From: Caballeronia sp. NK8
Lineage (GTDB): Bacteria > Pseudomonadota > Gammaproteobacteria > Burkholderiales > Burkholderiaceae
NCBI RefSeq assembly: GCF_018408855.1
Contig: NZ_AP024322.1
Coordinates: forward strand, 868,001-932,000
Direction of reading: 5' to 3'
Length of the DNA stretch: 64,000 nt
The first letter of the stretch is position 1; the number at the start of each line of letters is the position of its first letter. Below are positions 41,374-51,107 of this stretch, piece by piece. A program made the translations under genes and the position numbers. The notes under the pieces were generated by a model, which saw only the letters and a list, made by a program, of their open reading frames with translations, did no database searches and was not told where the DNA came from.

Positions 41374-43803
41374 TCACACCCCGCGCTCATCACTGAGCGC
41401 AGTACTCGACTCCTGCCCCGCATCCTTGCGCGATCGCGCCCCGTGTCCACGCGACCATCCACACACGCCGAAGCGATCGAGCAACGCCTGCACGCCATCC
41501 GCCGGCACGGGCCGCGAAAACAGGAAACCTTGCGCTTCCACAGGCCCAAGCGCCGCAAGCCACGCGATCTGCTCCTCGCGCTCGGTGCCTTCCACCACGA
41601 CCGTCAGCCCCAGCGAGCGCGCCAGATTGACGATCGCCGACACCATCACGCACACGCTCCGATCCTCGGGAATCGCCTGGATGAACGAGCGATCCACCTT
41701 GAGCGTATCCACCGAGAAGCGATTCAGATACGACAGCGACGAATAGCCCGTGCCGAAGTCGTCCAGCGCGATTCGCACGCCCAGCCGCTTCAACGCGACG
41801 ATCTTCTCCTGCACCAGTTCCGGATACTCCACCATCACCGTCTCGGTGATCTCGAGTTCGAGCTTGTCCGATGGAATGCCGCTCGCTTCGATCGCGCGCG
41901 CGACCGTCTCCAGCAGATCGCCGCGCCAGAACTGCACGGCCGAGATGTTCACGGCGAGCGACAGCCCGGTGTAACCATCGCGCTGCCACTGCGCGAGCTG
42001 CATGCACGCGGTGTGAATCACGAAGTCGCCGACCGCGACGATCAGCCCCGTCGATTCCGCGACCGGAATGAACTCGTTCGCCGGAATGAGCCCGTGCTGC
42101 GGATGATTCCATCGCACGAGCGCCTCGAAGCCGGTGATGCAGCGGCGCGTCAGATCGATCTTCGGCTGATACACGAGGAAAAGCTGCTGCTCGGTCAGCG
42201 CGACGCGCAGTTGCTGCTCCCAGCGCATCAGATGATCCGCGCGATGCGACAACTGCGGCGAATAGAACTGATAACAGTTGCGGCCCGCGTCCTTCGCGCT
42301 GTACATCGCGAGATCGGCTTTCTTCAGCAGATCGATCTCGCTTTCGTTCGACACCGAGAAAAGCGCAATGCCGATGCTCGAATGCAGCACGAACGCGCTG
42401 CCGCGCACGTCGAAGGGCGTTGCGAACATCGTCGCGATATCGTCGGCGAGCGTGACCGCGCGTTGCTCGACGTCATCGCCCTTCAGCACGACGACGAACT
42501 CGTCGCCGCCGATGCGCGATAACGTGCCGCTTTGCCCGACCGTTTCCGCGAGACGCGACGCGGTCATCTGCAGCACGATGTCGCCCGCGTTATGGCCGAG
42601 CGTGTCGTTGACGGTCTTGAAGTTGTCGAGGTCGATGAACAGCAGCGCGAGCCGCCCGATGTTCTCCGGCTGCGCCACGTCGTGCCGGAGCGCGCGCAAC
42701 GTCGAGTAACGGTTGCGCAGGCCGGTGAGCAGATCGAATTCGACCAGATGCGTCATCTCGCGCTCGCGTCCGAGCAGCTTGCCGATGAGACCCGTCGCCA
42801 CCGCGAAGAAGCCGAGCATCGCGAGCGAGATGAAGCTCGCCATCAGCAGATAGACATTGCGCGTGTGGTTGTAGTCAGTCATCTCCTCGCGCTCGGAGAG
42901 GCCGACGAGCACGCCGAGCGGATAGCCGTCGATATGCCGGTACGACACGATGCGCTTCACGTGATCGATCGGGTCGACATAGATGCCCGACGCGTGATCC
43001 GTCGTCGGATAGACGCCGCTCGCGCTGAACTCGCCGCGGGCACGCTCGGCCGGCGCGTTGCGCGCACCGCCCTTGGCGACCGGATTGGCCGCTGCGTTCT
43101 CGCCGAGGCCGCCGCCCGTGTTGCGCGCGAGCACCGAGCCGTTGTCCGACACGACAGCGATCACGCCTTCTCGGCCGATCGACGCGACGTTGTAGAAATC
43201 GCTGGTGAAATAGGCCGGGTCTTCCGATACGACCACGACGCCCGCGAACGAGCCGTCCGGATGATTCAGCCGTCGCGTGATCTGCAAGGTCCAAAGTCCC
43301 GACACGCGCCCGCGCACCGGGCGGCTGATGTACAGCAGGTCGTCGTTCGAATGCGCGTGAACCTTGTAGTGCTCGCGATCGGACAGGTCGATCGGCTTCG
43401 GATGCGGGTCGGACGTGTTGGCGATCAGCGTGCCGTATTCGTCGATCAAGGACACCTGCACGAGCGTATCGCTCTGCACGACGCCTTTTTCGACCGTCGC
43501 GATGAGATCGAAGTTGTCGGGCGACTTCTCGTACTCGTATTTGACGAAGCGCGTGATCTGGTCGACCTGATGGATCGCCTTGATGGTGTGCTGTTCGAGC
43601 GCCGACGAGAGAATCGCGGCGGAGGCCATCGACTCATGCGTCGTCGCTTCGCGTTCGACGGAGAGCCGAGCGAAGATCACCGCCCACAGCAGCACCAGCA
43701 CGAAGGTGCCGAGCACGGGAATGGCCAGCAGCGCGCGCCGACGCCGCCCCGAGGGCGCGCCGAGAAAAGTGTCAGAAAAGGTGTGGGAGCGCGTGCGCTT
43801 CAT
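41374..43803 (-). CDS. Membrane-bound GGDEF-EAL cyclic di-GMP protein with dCache sensor
   Basis: 809 residues. A first membrane segment at ~25-45 and a second at ~305-330 flank a periplasmic dCache-type sensor domain. A GGDEF domain with intact SRIGGDEF follows, then an EAL domain with GFEALVRW, LELEITETVM, ALDDFGTGYSSL and the K/D catalytic positions (LKVDRSFI). Both motifs look intact, so synthesis, hydrolysis or both are possible. The N-terminus is very basic. It is monocistronic and convergent with the CopD-like gene, 20 bp apart. Confidence 0.92.
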   Translation of the reverse strand: MKRTRSHTFSDTFLGAPSGRRRRALLAIPVLGTFVLVLLWAVIFARLSVEREATTHESMASAAILSSALEQHTIKAIHQVDQITRFVKYEYEKSPDNFDLIATVEKGVVQSDTLVQVSLIDEYGTLIANTSDPHPKPIDLSDREHYKVHAHSNDDLLYISRPVRGRVSGLWTLQITRRLNHPDGSFAGVVVVSEDPAYFTSDFYNVASIGREGVIAVVSDNGSVLARNTGGGLGENAAANPVAKGGARNAPAERARGEFSASGVYPTTDHASGIYVDPIDHVKRIVSYRHIDGYPLGVLVGLSEREEMTDYNHTRNVYLLMASFISLAMLGFFAVATGLIGKLLGREREMTHLVEFDLLTGLRNRYSTLRALRHDVAQPENIGRLALLFIDLDNFKTVNDTLGHNAGDIVLQMTASRLAETVGQSGTLSRIGGDEFVVVLKGDDVEQRAVTLADDIATMFATPFDVRGSAFVLHSSIGIALFSVSNESEIDLLKKADLAMYSAKDAGRNCYQFYSPQLSHRADHLMRWEQQLRVALTEQQLFLVYQPKIDLTRRCITGFEALVRWNHPQHGLIPANEFIPVAESTGLIVAVGDFVIHTACMQLAQWQRDGYTGLSLAVNISAVQFWRGDLLETVARAIEASGIPSDKLELEITETVMVEYPELVQEKIVALKRLGVRIALDDFGTGYSSLSYLNRFSVDTLKVDRSFIQAIPEDRSVCVMVSAIVNLARSLGLTVVVEGTEREEQIAWLAALGPVEAQGFLFSRPVPADGVQALLDRFGVCGWSRGHGARSRKDAGQESSTALSDERGV

Positions 43804-44197
43804 GGCGCGTCCGTGCGCGCTGATTCGCGTAGCGCGTAGCGTGCTGCGAACTGCGCGAAGTGGATGAAGCGCTGCATGTCGAGAGGTGGTCGGCCGAAAC
43901 GAGTGAATATACCGCGCGCGGCGCGCGATGGAGGGTCGGCGGATAAACGGTCCAGGATCCGATCCACGTTTCGATCGACAGCATGAGCGAAACAGCGAGC
44001 GTTCGGTGTCGTTGAATGCATACGTTTGCGCTGCGGCGCAAGCGGCTCGACTCCACGACGCCCGGCCATCCGCCGATGTGAAACCGCTCGCAATCTGGTC
44101 CCCGATTGTTCAGATATTAGCGAAGCCACCGGGATTAAGAAAGGGGCCTCGCTTGGGGGTATACGCGCGGCCTTTCGCCGACACGTAGGTCATTGTT
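43804..44197. other. Intergenic region between the GGDEF-EAL and PhzF genes
   Basis: 394 bp. It should contain the promoter of the GGDEF-EAL gene. Short open frames occur, but none has a ribosome site or protein-like composition. No repeat, terminator or RNA gene was recognised. Confidence 0.3.
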
Positions 44198-45088
44198 TCA
44201 GATGCGGAATATGCCGTCGATCACAGTTACCGACGCGCCTCCGATCCATATCGGTGCGCCGCTCGCCGCATCGTCGTAGACGATGCTCACGCGGCCGTCG
44301 CGGCCGAGCGCCGTGCCTTGCCGGACGGTGAAGCGCTCGCCCGGCCGCCGGTCCTGCGCGCGCAGCAGCGTCGCGAGCGCCGCGTTCGCGCTGCCGGTGA
44401 CCGGGTCCTCGATGTTCTCCGCGCCGAGCAGAATCACGCGCAATTCGAAGCTCGCCGGTCCGCCCGGCGTGTGCGGCCCGTAGACCGCGATGCCGTGCAT
44501 GCCCGTATCCGCAACTAGCGCCGCGACCGCTGCGCGTGCGTCGCCCGCGAGCGTGAGCGCAAGACATTGCGCCGCGTCGCTCACGCGCACGACGAGCCAC
44601 GGCGCACCGTTGTTCACGGCGGCGGGCGGCGCGCTGAAATCGATTACCGCCGGAGCCAGCGCGTCGGCCAGACGATCGTTCTGCGCAGCGGTCAGCGGCA
44701 CGATAGTCGCGGGCGGTGCGGCGAACGCCCATTCGCCGTTCTCGCGTTCGGCGAGCGTCACGAGGCCGACACCGCATTCCTGTACGAGCCTGCGGGGCGT
44801 CTTCGGCGCGTAGCCGCTGTCGAGGAGCGCGTGCGCGCTGCCGAGCGTCGGATGACCGGCGAACGGCAGTTCGAGCGCCGTCGTGAAGATGCGTACGCGA
44901 TAGTCGGCGCGCGGATCGGTCGGCGGCATCAGAAACGCCGTCTCCGACAGATTGGTCCAGCGCGCGATTTCCTGCATGCGCTCGGTGGAAAGCCCTTCGG
45001 CGTCGAAGATCACCGCGAGCGGATTGCCCTTGAACGGCACGGGCGTGAAGACGTCGACCTGCTTGAACTGGACGGTGCGTGAGGACAT
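44198..45088 (-). CDS. PhzF family isomerase-like protein
   Basis: 296 residues with the duplicated PhzF / diaminopimelate-epimerase-like fold. It has the N-terminal VDVFTPVPFKGNPLAVIFDAEGLS with its acidic and aromatic cluster, the SETAFL motif with the catalytic glutamate, FAGHPTLGSAHAL, and the C-terminal ENIEDPVTGSANAAL. The physiological substrate of most PhzF proteins is unknown; no phenazine genes are nearby. It sits after the RidA terminator, so it probably has its own promoter. Confidence 0.9.
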   Translation of the reverse strand: MSSRTVQFKQVDVFTPVPFKGNPLAVIFDAEGLSTERMQEIARWTNLSETAFLMPPTDPRADYRVRIFTTALELPFAGHPTLGSAHALLDSGYAPKTPRRLVQECGVGLVTLAERENGEWAFAAPPATIVPLTAAQNDRLADALAPAVIDFSAPPAAVNNGAPWLVVRVSDAAQCLALTLAGDARAAVAALVADTGMHGIAVYGPHTPGGPASFELRVILLGAENIEDPVTGSANAALATLLRAQDRRPGERFTVRQGTALGRDGRVSIVYDDAASGAPIWIGGASVTVIDGIFRI

Positions 45089-45111
45089 GAGCGTAACGAT
45101 TCGAATGAGAC

Positions 45112-45147
45112 AAAAAAAACCCGACGGCGTGAGCGCGTCGGGTTTCG
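45112..45147 (-). terminator. Terminator of the RidA-ending operon
   Basis: AACCCGACG (45118-45126) pairs with CGTCGGGTT (45136-45144). The eight A's at 45112-45119 give the U-tail on the minus strand. Confidence 0.8.
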
Positions 45148-45169
45148 CCGGGATGAAACGGGATGCGCC

Positions 45170-45631
45170 TTAAGCGACTTCCGCGATCAGCTCGATCTCG
45201 ACGCACGCGCCGAGCGGAATCTGCGCGACGCCGAACGCCGAGCGCGCGTGCTTGCCGGCATCGCCGAAGACTTCCGCGATCAGTTCGGACGCGCCGTTCG
45301 TGACGATGTGCTGCTCGGTGAAATCGAACGTCGAGTTGACGAGGCTCATCACCTTGACGATGCGCTTGACCTTGTTGAGATCGCCGACATGCGCGTGCAG
45401 CGTCGCGATCAGGTCGATGGCGACGCTGCGCGCAGCCGCCTTGCCTTCTTCCGTCGCGATGTTGTCACCGAGCTTGCCGACATGCACCTTGCCGTCCTTC
45501 TTCGCGATGTGTCCCGAGAGATACACCGTGTTGCCGCTCTGCGCGCTCATCACATAAGCGGCGGCGGGCGCGCCCGCGCTGGGCAGTTCGATGCCGAGTT
45601 CCTTCAGCTTGTCATACACGTTGGATGCCAT
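45170..45631 (-). CDS. RidA family protein
   Basis: 153 residues of the YjgF/YER057c/UK114 fold (SGNTVYLSGHIAKKDGKVHVGKLG and GVAQIPLGACVEIELIAEVA). Archetypal RidA hydrolyses reactive enamines and imines made by PLP enzymes. The length and the GxxxPxGACVEIE end place it in a larger RidA subgroup (like YjgH/Rid families), in which the conserved arginine of true RidA may be absent. It lies 56 bp after an aminotransferase gene, a typical functional pairing. Confidence 0.88.
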   Translation of the reverse strand: MASNVYDKLKELGIELPSAGAPAAAYVMSAQSGNTVYLSGHIAKKDGKVHVGKLGDNIATEEGKAAARSVAIDLIATLHAHVGDLNKVKRIVKVMSLVNSTFDFTEQHIVTNGASELIAEVFGDAGKHARSAFGVAQIPLGACVEIELIAEVA

Positions 45632-45687
45632 CGTTGCTCCTCGTCACTGAAAACGGGTGGAAGGGCGCGCACGCGCCCCCGAAAAAA

Positions 45688-46884
45688 TCAGATGCTCGCG
45701 CGGATCAGCGCGCCGAGCTTCGCCACGCCTTCGTCGATCGTCGCGGGCGGGACCGTCACGAACGACAGGCGCATCGTATTGTGCTCGGCTTCGTTCGCGA
45801 AGAACGGACCGCCGGGCACGAAGGCCACGTTCTGCGCGATCGCCTGCTCCAGCAGCTTCATCGAGTTGATGTGCTTCGGCAGCTTCACCCACACGAACAT
45901 GCCGCCTTCCGGCCGGTTCCATTCGACGCCGGCGGGCATGTGGCGTTCCAGCGCGTCGAGCATCGCGTGACACTGATCGCGATACAGCGCGCGGATGGTC
46001 GGCACATGCTGATCGAGAAAACCGTCCTTGACCACTTCGTAGACGATGCGCTGCGTGAGGCTCGGCGTGTGCAGATCGGTCGCCTGCTTGGCCTGCACGA
46101 GTTTGAAGTGCAATTCCTCGGGCGCGATGATGTAGCCCACGCGCAGGCCCGGCGCCAGCACCTTCGAGAACGAGCCGAGATGCACGATGTGATCCGGGGC
46201 CATCGACAGCAGCGTCGGCAGCGGGGCGCCGGCGTAGTCGAGCGCGCCGTAGGGATCGTCCTCGATCACCGGGAACGATGCCTTCTGCGCCAGCGCGGCG
46301 AGCGCGCGGCGGCGTTCGAGCGGCAGGCGGCGGCCGGTCGGATTCTGGAAGTTGGGCTGCGCGTAGAGCAGGCGCGCGTTCGCGACGAGCGCGGCATCGA
46401 GCGCTTCGGGGATCAGGCCCGATTCATCGGTCGGCACCTGCACGTAGTGCGGCTCGAACAGCGAGAACGATTGCAGCGCGCCGAGATACGTCGGCGTTTC
46501 GACCAGCACGCGACTACCCGGATCGACGAGCGTCTTGCCGAGCAGATCGAGCGCCTGCTGGGAGCCGGTCGTGATGAGCACCTGCGTCGGGCGGATATGC
46601 GCGCCGTTCACGGAATAGCGTGCCGCGACCCATTCGCGCAGCGGCATGTAGCCTTCGGTCGCGCTGTACTGGAGCGCGGCGGCGGGCTGATCGCGCAGGA
46701 TGCGTTCCGAGGCGTGGCGCATTTCCTCGACGGGAAACGTCGCGGGCGAGGGCAGGCCGCCCGCGAAGGAAATGACTTCCGGCCGCTCCGTGACCTTCAG
46801 GATTTCGCGAATCGCCGAGCTGGTGAGCTTGCGGGCGCGTTCGGAGAGTTGCCACGGCGTGGCGCGGAGATCGGCTTGATTCAT
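45688..46884 (-). CDS. PLP-dependent aminotransferase (class I, aminoadipate/valine-pyruvate type)
   Basis: 398 residues with fold-type I motifs: SFAGGLPSPATFP at the start, TTGSQQALDLLGKTL, the cofactor-binding YAQPNFQNPTGR and DDPYGAL, the PLP lysine in HLGSFSKVLAPGLRVGY and the C-terminal arginine in MRLSFVTV. Closest known enzymes include 2-aminoadipate and kynurenine/aromatic aminotransferases (LysN-type); the exact amino donor cannot be told. It is in a minus-strand unit with VOC, EamA and RidA genes, divergent from a MocR-type regulator. Confidence 0.9.
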   Translation of the reverse strand: MNQADLRATPWQLSERARKLTSSAIREILKVTERPEVISFAGGLPSPATFPVEEMRHASERILRDQPAAALQYSATEGYMPLREWVAARYSVNGAHIRPTQVLITTGSQQALDLLGKTLVDPGSRVLVETPTYLGALQSFSLFEPHYVQVPTDESGLIPEALDAALVANARLLYAQPNFQNPTGRRLPLERRRALAALAQKASFPVIEDDPYGALDYAGAPLPTLLSMAPDHIVHLGSFSKVLAPGLRVGYIIAPEELHFKLVQAKQATDLHTPSLTQRIVYEVVKDGFLDQHVPTIRALYRDQCHAMLDALERHMPAGVEWNRPEGGMFVWVKLPKHINSMKLLEQAIAQNVAFVPGGPFFANEAEHNTMRLSFVTVPPATIDEGVAKLGALIRASI

Positions 46885-46991
46885 GAAATGCCTCGGTTGT
46901 CTCTGGGGTTATGTCTCTCGCGGCGCGGGGCCGCGAGTTTTCGAAGCTGGGCTGACGAGGTACGGCAATCGTCGATTATCGCGCGAGTGCG

Positions 46992-47921
46992 TCATCTTGC
47001 GTGCGTCGTGGCCGTTGCGGCGACTGCCGGTTGCGGCGCGGCGCGCACGGAGGCCTTGCGGCCGAGCACGACGGTCACGATGACGGCGGCCGCATACAGC
47101 CACGTCGACGCGCTCACGTGTTCGCCGAAGAAGAGCGCGGAGAACGCCATCGTGAAGAAGATCTGCAGCAGTTGCACTTGCCCGACGCGCGCGATGCCGC
47201 CCATCGCGAGCCCGGCGTACCACGCGAAGAAACCGATGAATTGCGAGAACAGCGTGACATAGCCGAATGCGAGCCAGGTCTTGAGCGCGAGCGGTTCGGG
47301 ATGCGCCACGTGATGCGCCCACGCGAGCCAGCCGACCGGCAGCAGCAGGAACGGCGCGGAGAGCACGAGCGCCCAGCAGATCACCTGCCAGCCGCCCATC
47401 TGACGCGCGAGCCGCGCGCCTTCCGCATAACCGAGCGCGCCGATGCCGACCGCGACGAGCATCAGCAGATCGCCTGCCTGCAGCCCGCCGCCGCCCGCCT
47501 GCAACGCGAACGCGACGACGATCGCGCTGCCCGCGATCGCGCTGGCCCAGAACGCCTTCGACGGCCGCTCGTGCGACAGCCACGCGGCGTAAATGGCGAC
47601 GCACAGCGGCTGCAGCCCGTTGACGACCGCGCCGTGCGAAGCGGGCACCGTCTTCATGGCCCACGCCGAAAACACCGGAAACGCGATGATCACGCCCAGC
47701 GCGACGACGGCGAGGCTCTTGACCTGCGGCCAGGTGGGCAGCTTTTCGCGGCGCCACGCGAGCAGGGCGGCGGCGGGAATGGCCGCGACGAGCGCGCGCC
47801 CGAGGCCGTTGAGCAGCGGATGCACCTCCGCGACGACGATGCGCGTCATCGGCAGCGTCAGGCTGAAAATGACGACGCCGATCAGGCCGAGCAGCATGCC
47901 TTCGGTTTCGCGGGTTTTCAT
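46992..47921 (-). CDS. EamA/DMT family transporter
   Basis: 309 residues with ten membrane segments in two EamA repeats (MLLGLIGVVIFSLTLPMTRI..., and LLMLVAVGIGALGYAEGARL...). It is a drug/metabolite transporter of the RhaT/EamA type, often exporting amino acids or related metabolites. The C-terminal tail is Ala-rich. It sits 38 bp downstream of the VOC gene and 107 bp upstream of the aminotransferase, and is likely controlled by the divergent MocR-type regulator. Substrate unknown. The in-frame extension to 48329 is antisense to other genes. Confidence 0.88.
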   Translation of the reverse strand: MKTRETEGMLLGLIGVVIFSLTLPMTRIVVAEVHPLLNGLGRALVAAIPAAALLAWRREKLPTWPQVKSLAVVALGVIIAFPVFSAWAMKTVPASHGAVVNGLQPLCVAIYAAWLSHERPSKAFWASAIAGSAIVVAFALQAGGGGLQAGDLLMLVAVGIGALGYAEGARLARQMGGWQVICWALVLSAPFLLLPVGWLAWAHHVAHPEPLALKTWLAFGYVTLFSQFIGFFAWYAGLAMGGIARVGQVQLLQIFFTMAFSALFFGEHVSASTWLYAAAVIVTVVLGRKASVRAAPQPAVAATATTHAR

Positions 47922-47959
47922 CGTGGGGTGTCTCCGTGTTTGACCGATGCGCGCGGGCG

Positions 47960-48760
47960 TCAGTCGGGTTGTTGTGGCGCTGCCGGTTCGTCCGGCGTCT
48001 CTGCCTTCTTCGTGCGACGGCGCTTCGACGCCTGGCGCGCTTCTTCTTCGCGCGCTTGCGCCTGTTCCGCCGATTCGCCCAGCGTCAGCGTCGATCCGTC
48101 CGGCAGATCGAACTGCGCGACCAGCACCGGCGCGCCCGCCGTCTGCTCGACGTGCAGCAGATGCGCCGCGCCGAGCCACGCGAGCTGCGCCGAAACGGCT
48201 TGCGCATCGGGATGAAAACCCGTCAGCGTTCGCAGCGCGATGCCCGTTTCCGGCAGCGCGCCGCTCGGATGGCGCGGTGTGTCCCACTGAATCAGCGACG
48301 GCAGCACGCCATCGCCCGCGCCTTGCCACGCGGGGAACGCGCCATCGTCGGGCACGGTCAGGCCCCAGGTATTGCCGGCACGCGACATCGCCGCGACCGG
48401 CGCAATGCGCTCGGGATACTGCTCGCGCCAGCGCGTGAGCGACTTCGGCGGTTCGACGCGCGCGACCCAGTGCACGAGCTGCGGGCCGTCATCTTCGAGG
48501 CGGCGCTGCATCGCCGGATCGTCCAGCGCAAAAAGGCGTGGGCGGGGCGACTCGACGCTGGCCGCCGACGGATCGACTGCGATGACTTCCAGATACGCGC
48601 CGCCCCACAGATTCAGCAGCCGATTGTGCGTGCGCATCGACGGATGCGCGCCGCCGGGCGCCGTTTCCACGCCGAATTTCGCGGCGACGAACTGCGCGCC
48701 TTCGTCCAGCGTGCGTGCGGCGATCACGAGGTGATCGAGTTTGAGTCGATGGTCGGTCAT
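47960..48760 (-). CDS. VOC superfamily (glyoxalase-like) protein
   Basis: 266 residues with an N-terminal VOC domain (KLDHLVIAARTLDEGAQFVA, THNRLLNLWGGAYLEVIAVD), as in the 'glyoxalase-like domain' group, then a second half with a PSLIQWDTPRHPSGALP motif. The C-terminal ~30 residues are a charged Glu/Arg/Lys/Pro-rich tail (RQASKRRRTKKAETPDE). The enzyme activity is not defined. It is the first gene of the minus-strand unit facing the MocR-type regulator. The start at 48760 begins the VOC domain. Confidence 0.82.
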   Translation of the reverse strand: MTDHRLKLDHLVIAARTLDEGAQFVAAKFGVETAPGGAHPSMRTHNRLLNLWGGAYLEVIAVDPSAASVESPRPRLFALDDPAMQRRLEDDGPQLVHWVARVEPPKSLTRWREQYPERIAPVAAMSRAGNTWGLTVPDDGAFPAWQGAGDGVLPSLIQWDTPRHPSGALPETGIALRTLTGFHPDAQAVSAQLAWLGAAHLLHVEQTAGAPVLVAQFDLPDGSTLTLGESAEQAQAREEEARQASKRRRTKKAETPDEPAAPQQPD

Positions 48761-48860
48761 GACGGGCCAAGCGATGAACAAGGGCCGATAGCATAACGCT
48801 TCACTCCCGCGCATCGGACAGCCCGAAAGCAAAATGTAGCCGCTATCACCGTAACAGTAA

Positions 48861-48894
48861 CGGTACAATCAGCCCAATACTATTCGGTACAGTT
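48861..48894. promoter_or_regulatory. Direct repeats, candidate MocR operator
   Basis: CGGTACAATC (48861-48870) and CGGTACAGTT (48885-48894) are direct repeats with a 24-bp period, between the divergent VOC and MocR genes. A nearby imperfect dyad ACCGT-N7-ACGGT covers 48849-48865. MocR-type regulators are known to bind direct repeats about two helical turns apart. Confidence 0.5.
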
Positions 48895-48939
48895 ATTATC
48901 GGCGCACTCAGCCGCGCGCGCCGTACACCGGAGGCCCGC

Positions 48940-50403
48940 ATGTCCGTTCCGCTCGACCAGATTCCCGCCCCGCACGATGCCGCCCAGCTCACGCTCGTCG
49001 ATCAGCTGGTGCAATGGGGCCGCCGCCGTATCGACGAGCGCGTGTTCCGTCCGGGCATGCGTATGCCGTCGATCCGCAAGCTCGCGCTGGACAAGGGCGT
49101 GTCGCGCTTCACTGTCGTCGAGGCCTACGAGCGGCTCGTCGCGCACGGTTATCTCGATTCGCGGCGCGGCTCCGGCTTTTACGTGCGCGAGCGCGTCGCG
49201 CCGACGCTCGTCGCGAAGGGCGAAGCGCCTGCGGTCGCGGCGGAGCGTGAGCCGGTGCAGAACACCATCGACGTGGTCTGGCTGCTGCGCAACATGCTGC
49301 ACACGTCGAGCCCGGAAAAAGGGCCGGGTCTCGGCTATCTGCCGGGCCGCTGGCTGGATGGCGAACTGATCACCAACGCGCTGCGCGCGCTGTCGCGCCA
49401 GAGCGGCGCGCAGATGCTCGGCTTCGGCACGCCGCAGGGCTTTCTGCCGCTGCGGCAGCAGTTGCAGACGCGGCTGGAGGAGCTGGAAATCGGCGCGTCG
49501 GCGGCGCGGCAGATCGTGCTGGTGTCGGGCATTACGCAGGCGATCGACCTGATTTCGCGCCTCTACGTGAAGCCGGGCGATGCGGTGATCGTCGGCGATC
49601 CGGCGTGGTTCCAGATGTTCGGCCGTTTCGCATCGCAGGGCGCGCGGCTCGTCGGCATGCCGTACACGCCGGACGGCCCCGATCTCGACGCGCTGGAGAC
49701 GCTCGTCGCGACCTGGCGGCCGAAGATGCTGATCATCAATTCCGTCCTGCAGAATCCGACCGGCACGTCGCTCACGGCGGCGCAGGCGTTCCGGATTCTT
49801 CAACTCGCGCAGGAATACGATTTCATCGTCGTCGAGGACGACGTCTACGGCGATCTGTGCCCGGCGGGTTTTCCCGCGACGCGGCTCGCATCGCTCGACC
49901 AGTTGAAGCGCGTGATCTTCCTCGGCAGCTTTTCGAAGACGCTGGCGGCGAATCTGCGGGTCGGCTATATCGCGGCGGCGCCGGAGGTGGCGAAGGCGCT
50001 CGCCGATCAGAAGATGCTCGTCGGCATGACGAGTCCGGAATTGAACGAGCGCGTGGTCTACAAGGTGCTGACCGAAGGGCATTACCGGCGGCATGTCGAG
50101 CGGTTGCGCGCGCGGCTCGACGGCGTGCGCGACAAGACCGCGCGCATGCTGGAAAAGACCGGGCTGAGGCTGTTCGCGACGCCGTCGGCGGGCATGTTCC
50201 TGTGGGCGGACGCAGGCGTCGATTCCGATGGCCTCGCGGCGGCGGGGCATGAAGCGGGTTTTCTGCTGACGCCCGGCAGCTTGTTCTCGCCGCATCAGTC
50301 GCCGACGACCTGGATGCGTTTCAATGTCGCCAATTGTGGCGATCCAGCGTTGCCCGAAATGCTTGCCAACTATCTCGACAAGGCTGCCCGGCGCAGTGCC
50401 TAG
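48940..50403 (+). CDS. MocR/PdxR-type GntR regulator with aminotransferase domain
   Basis: 487 residues. The N-terminal winged HTH (about 20-90) reads [39 protein letters not shown]. After a linker comes a fold-type I aminotransferase-like domain with [16 protein letters not shown] and the PLP lysine in [16 protein letters not shown]. Such regulators use PLP or a PLP-amine adduct as effector and usually control adjacent genes. Here the divergent VOC-EamA-aminotransferase-RidA unit is the likely target. Its 3' end overlaps the convergent HExxH gene by 4 bp. Confidence 0.9.
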   Translation: MSVPLDQIPAPHDAAQLTLVDQLVQWGRRRIDERVFRPGMRMPSIRKLALDKGVSRFTVVEAYERLVAHGYLDSRRGSGFYVRERVAPTLVAKGEAPAVAAEREPVQNTIDVVWLLRNMLHTSSPEKGPGLGYLPGRWLDGELITNALRALSRQSGAQMLGFGTPQGFLPLRQQLQTRLEELEIGASAARQIVLVSGITQAIDLISRLYVKPGDAVIVGDPAWFQMFGRFASQGARLVGMPYTPDGPDLDALETLVATWRPKMLIINSVLQNPTGTSLTAAQAFRILQLAQEYDFIVVEDDVYGDLCPAGFPATRLASLDQLKRVIFLGSFSKTLAANLRVGYIAAAPEVAKALADQKMLVGMTSPELNERVVYKVLTEGHYRRHVERLRARLDGVRDKTARMLEKTGLRLFATPSAGMFLWADAGVDSDGLAAAGHEAGFLLTPGSLFSPHQSPTTWMRFNVANCGDPALPEMLANYLDKAARRSA

Positions 50404-50987
50404 CGTCTGCGCCGGGGCAGGTTGCGCCGCTCCGCTGGCTCGCGGATGAAGTCCGCGAGCACCTTTTCGTAATGCGCGAGCGCGCCGCGCATGTGCCGGT
50501 AGCGATGCTCGTACAGGCCGCTTTGCCCGTCGCAGAACTTCAGCGCGAAATAGTCCGCGAGCAGGTTGCCTTGCGCTTCCATGTTGTAGTCGGACAGACG
50601 CATATCGTCGCGAAGCGTGTACGCATACGGCAGGCCGATGCGGATCGCGCCGCGCAGCCGCACCGGATAGCCGAGCTGGAATTGCCAGACGTGCGTCATC
50701 TCGTGAATGAACCACATGCGATCGGCGAGGTCGCAGGCGGAGAAGTCGTCCTGATGGCAGCCGCGCGGAAAATACAGGTTGCCGTTGGGCGCCATCGCCG
50801 TGCGGCGCGGCTGCAGGCCGAACGGAAGATAGGCGCACGCGTAGACCTTGACCGCCGTGTAGTCGATCGCGTCGCGGAACACGAGCCGGGCCATCTGCGT
50901 CTCGTGCGGCGTGAGAGGGCGGGCGTGGCGGTCGGGGTGACGCAAGAAGGGCATCGCGGGGGCGGACGTGATCGGTCGTTGCATCAT
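50400..50987 (-). CDS. Vgr-related putative metallopeptidase-like protein
   Basis: 195 residues, no signal peptide. The centre holds a zincin-like HEMTHVWQ motif (HExxH) near residue 98, preceded by [22 protein letters not shown] and followed by a glutamate-rich helix region ([15 protein letters not shown]) that could supply the third ligand. Similar proteins are annotated 'vgr related protein' in several Proteobacteria; no type VI secretion genes are nearby. The activity is unproven. The C-terminus is Arg-rich. Confidence 0.65.
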   Translation of the reverse strand: MMQRPITSAPAMPFLRHPDRHARPLTPHETQMARLVFRDAIDYTAVKVYACAYLPFGLQPRRTAMAPNGNLYFPRGCHQDDFSACDLADRMWFIHEMTHVWQFQLGYPVRLRGAIRIGLPYAYTLRDDMRLSDYNMEAQGNLLADYFALKFCDGQSGLYEHRYRHMRGALAHYEKVLADFIREPAERRNLPRRRR

Positions 50988-51107
50988 ATCCGGACGCGCC
51001 CGCTCTTGAAAAACCCCCAGCCGCCCTTATATCAGGCGAATTGGCTGCGTGGCCAACACGCCGCCGAGGCAATCGCATCAACGAAATCAACACCAGAGGA
51101 CCCGACC

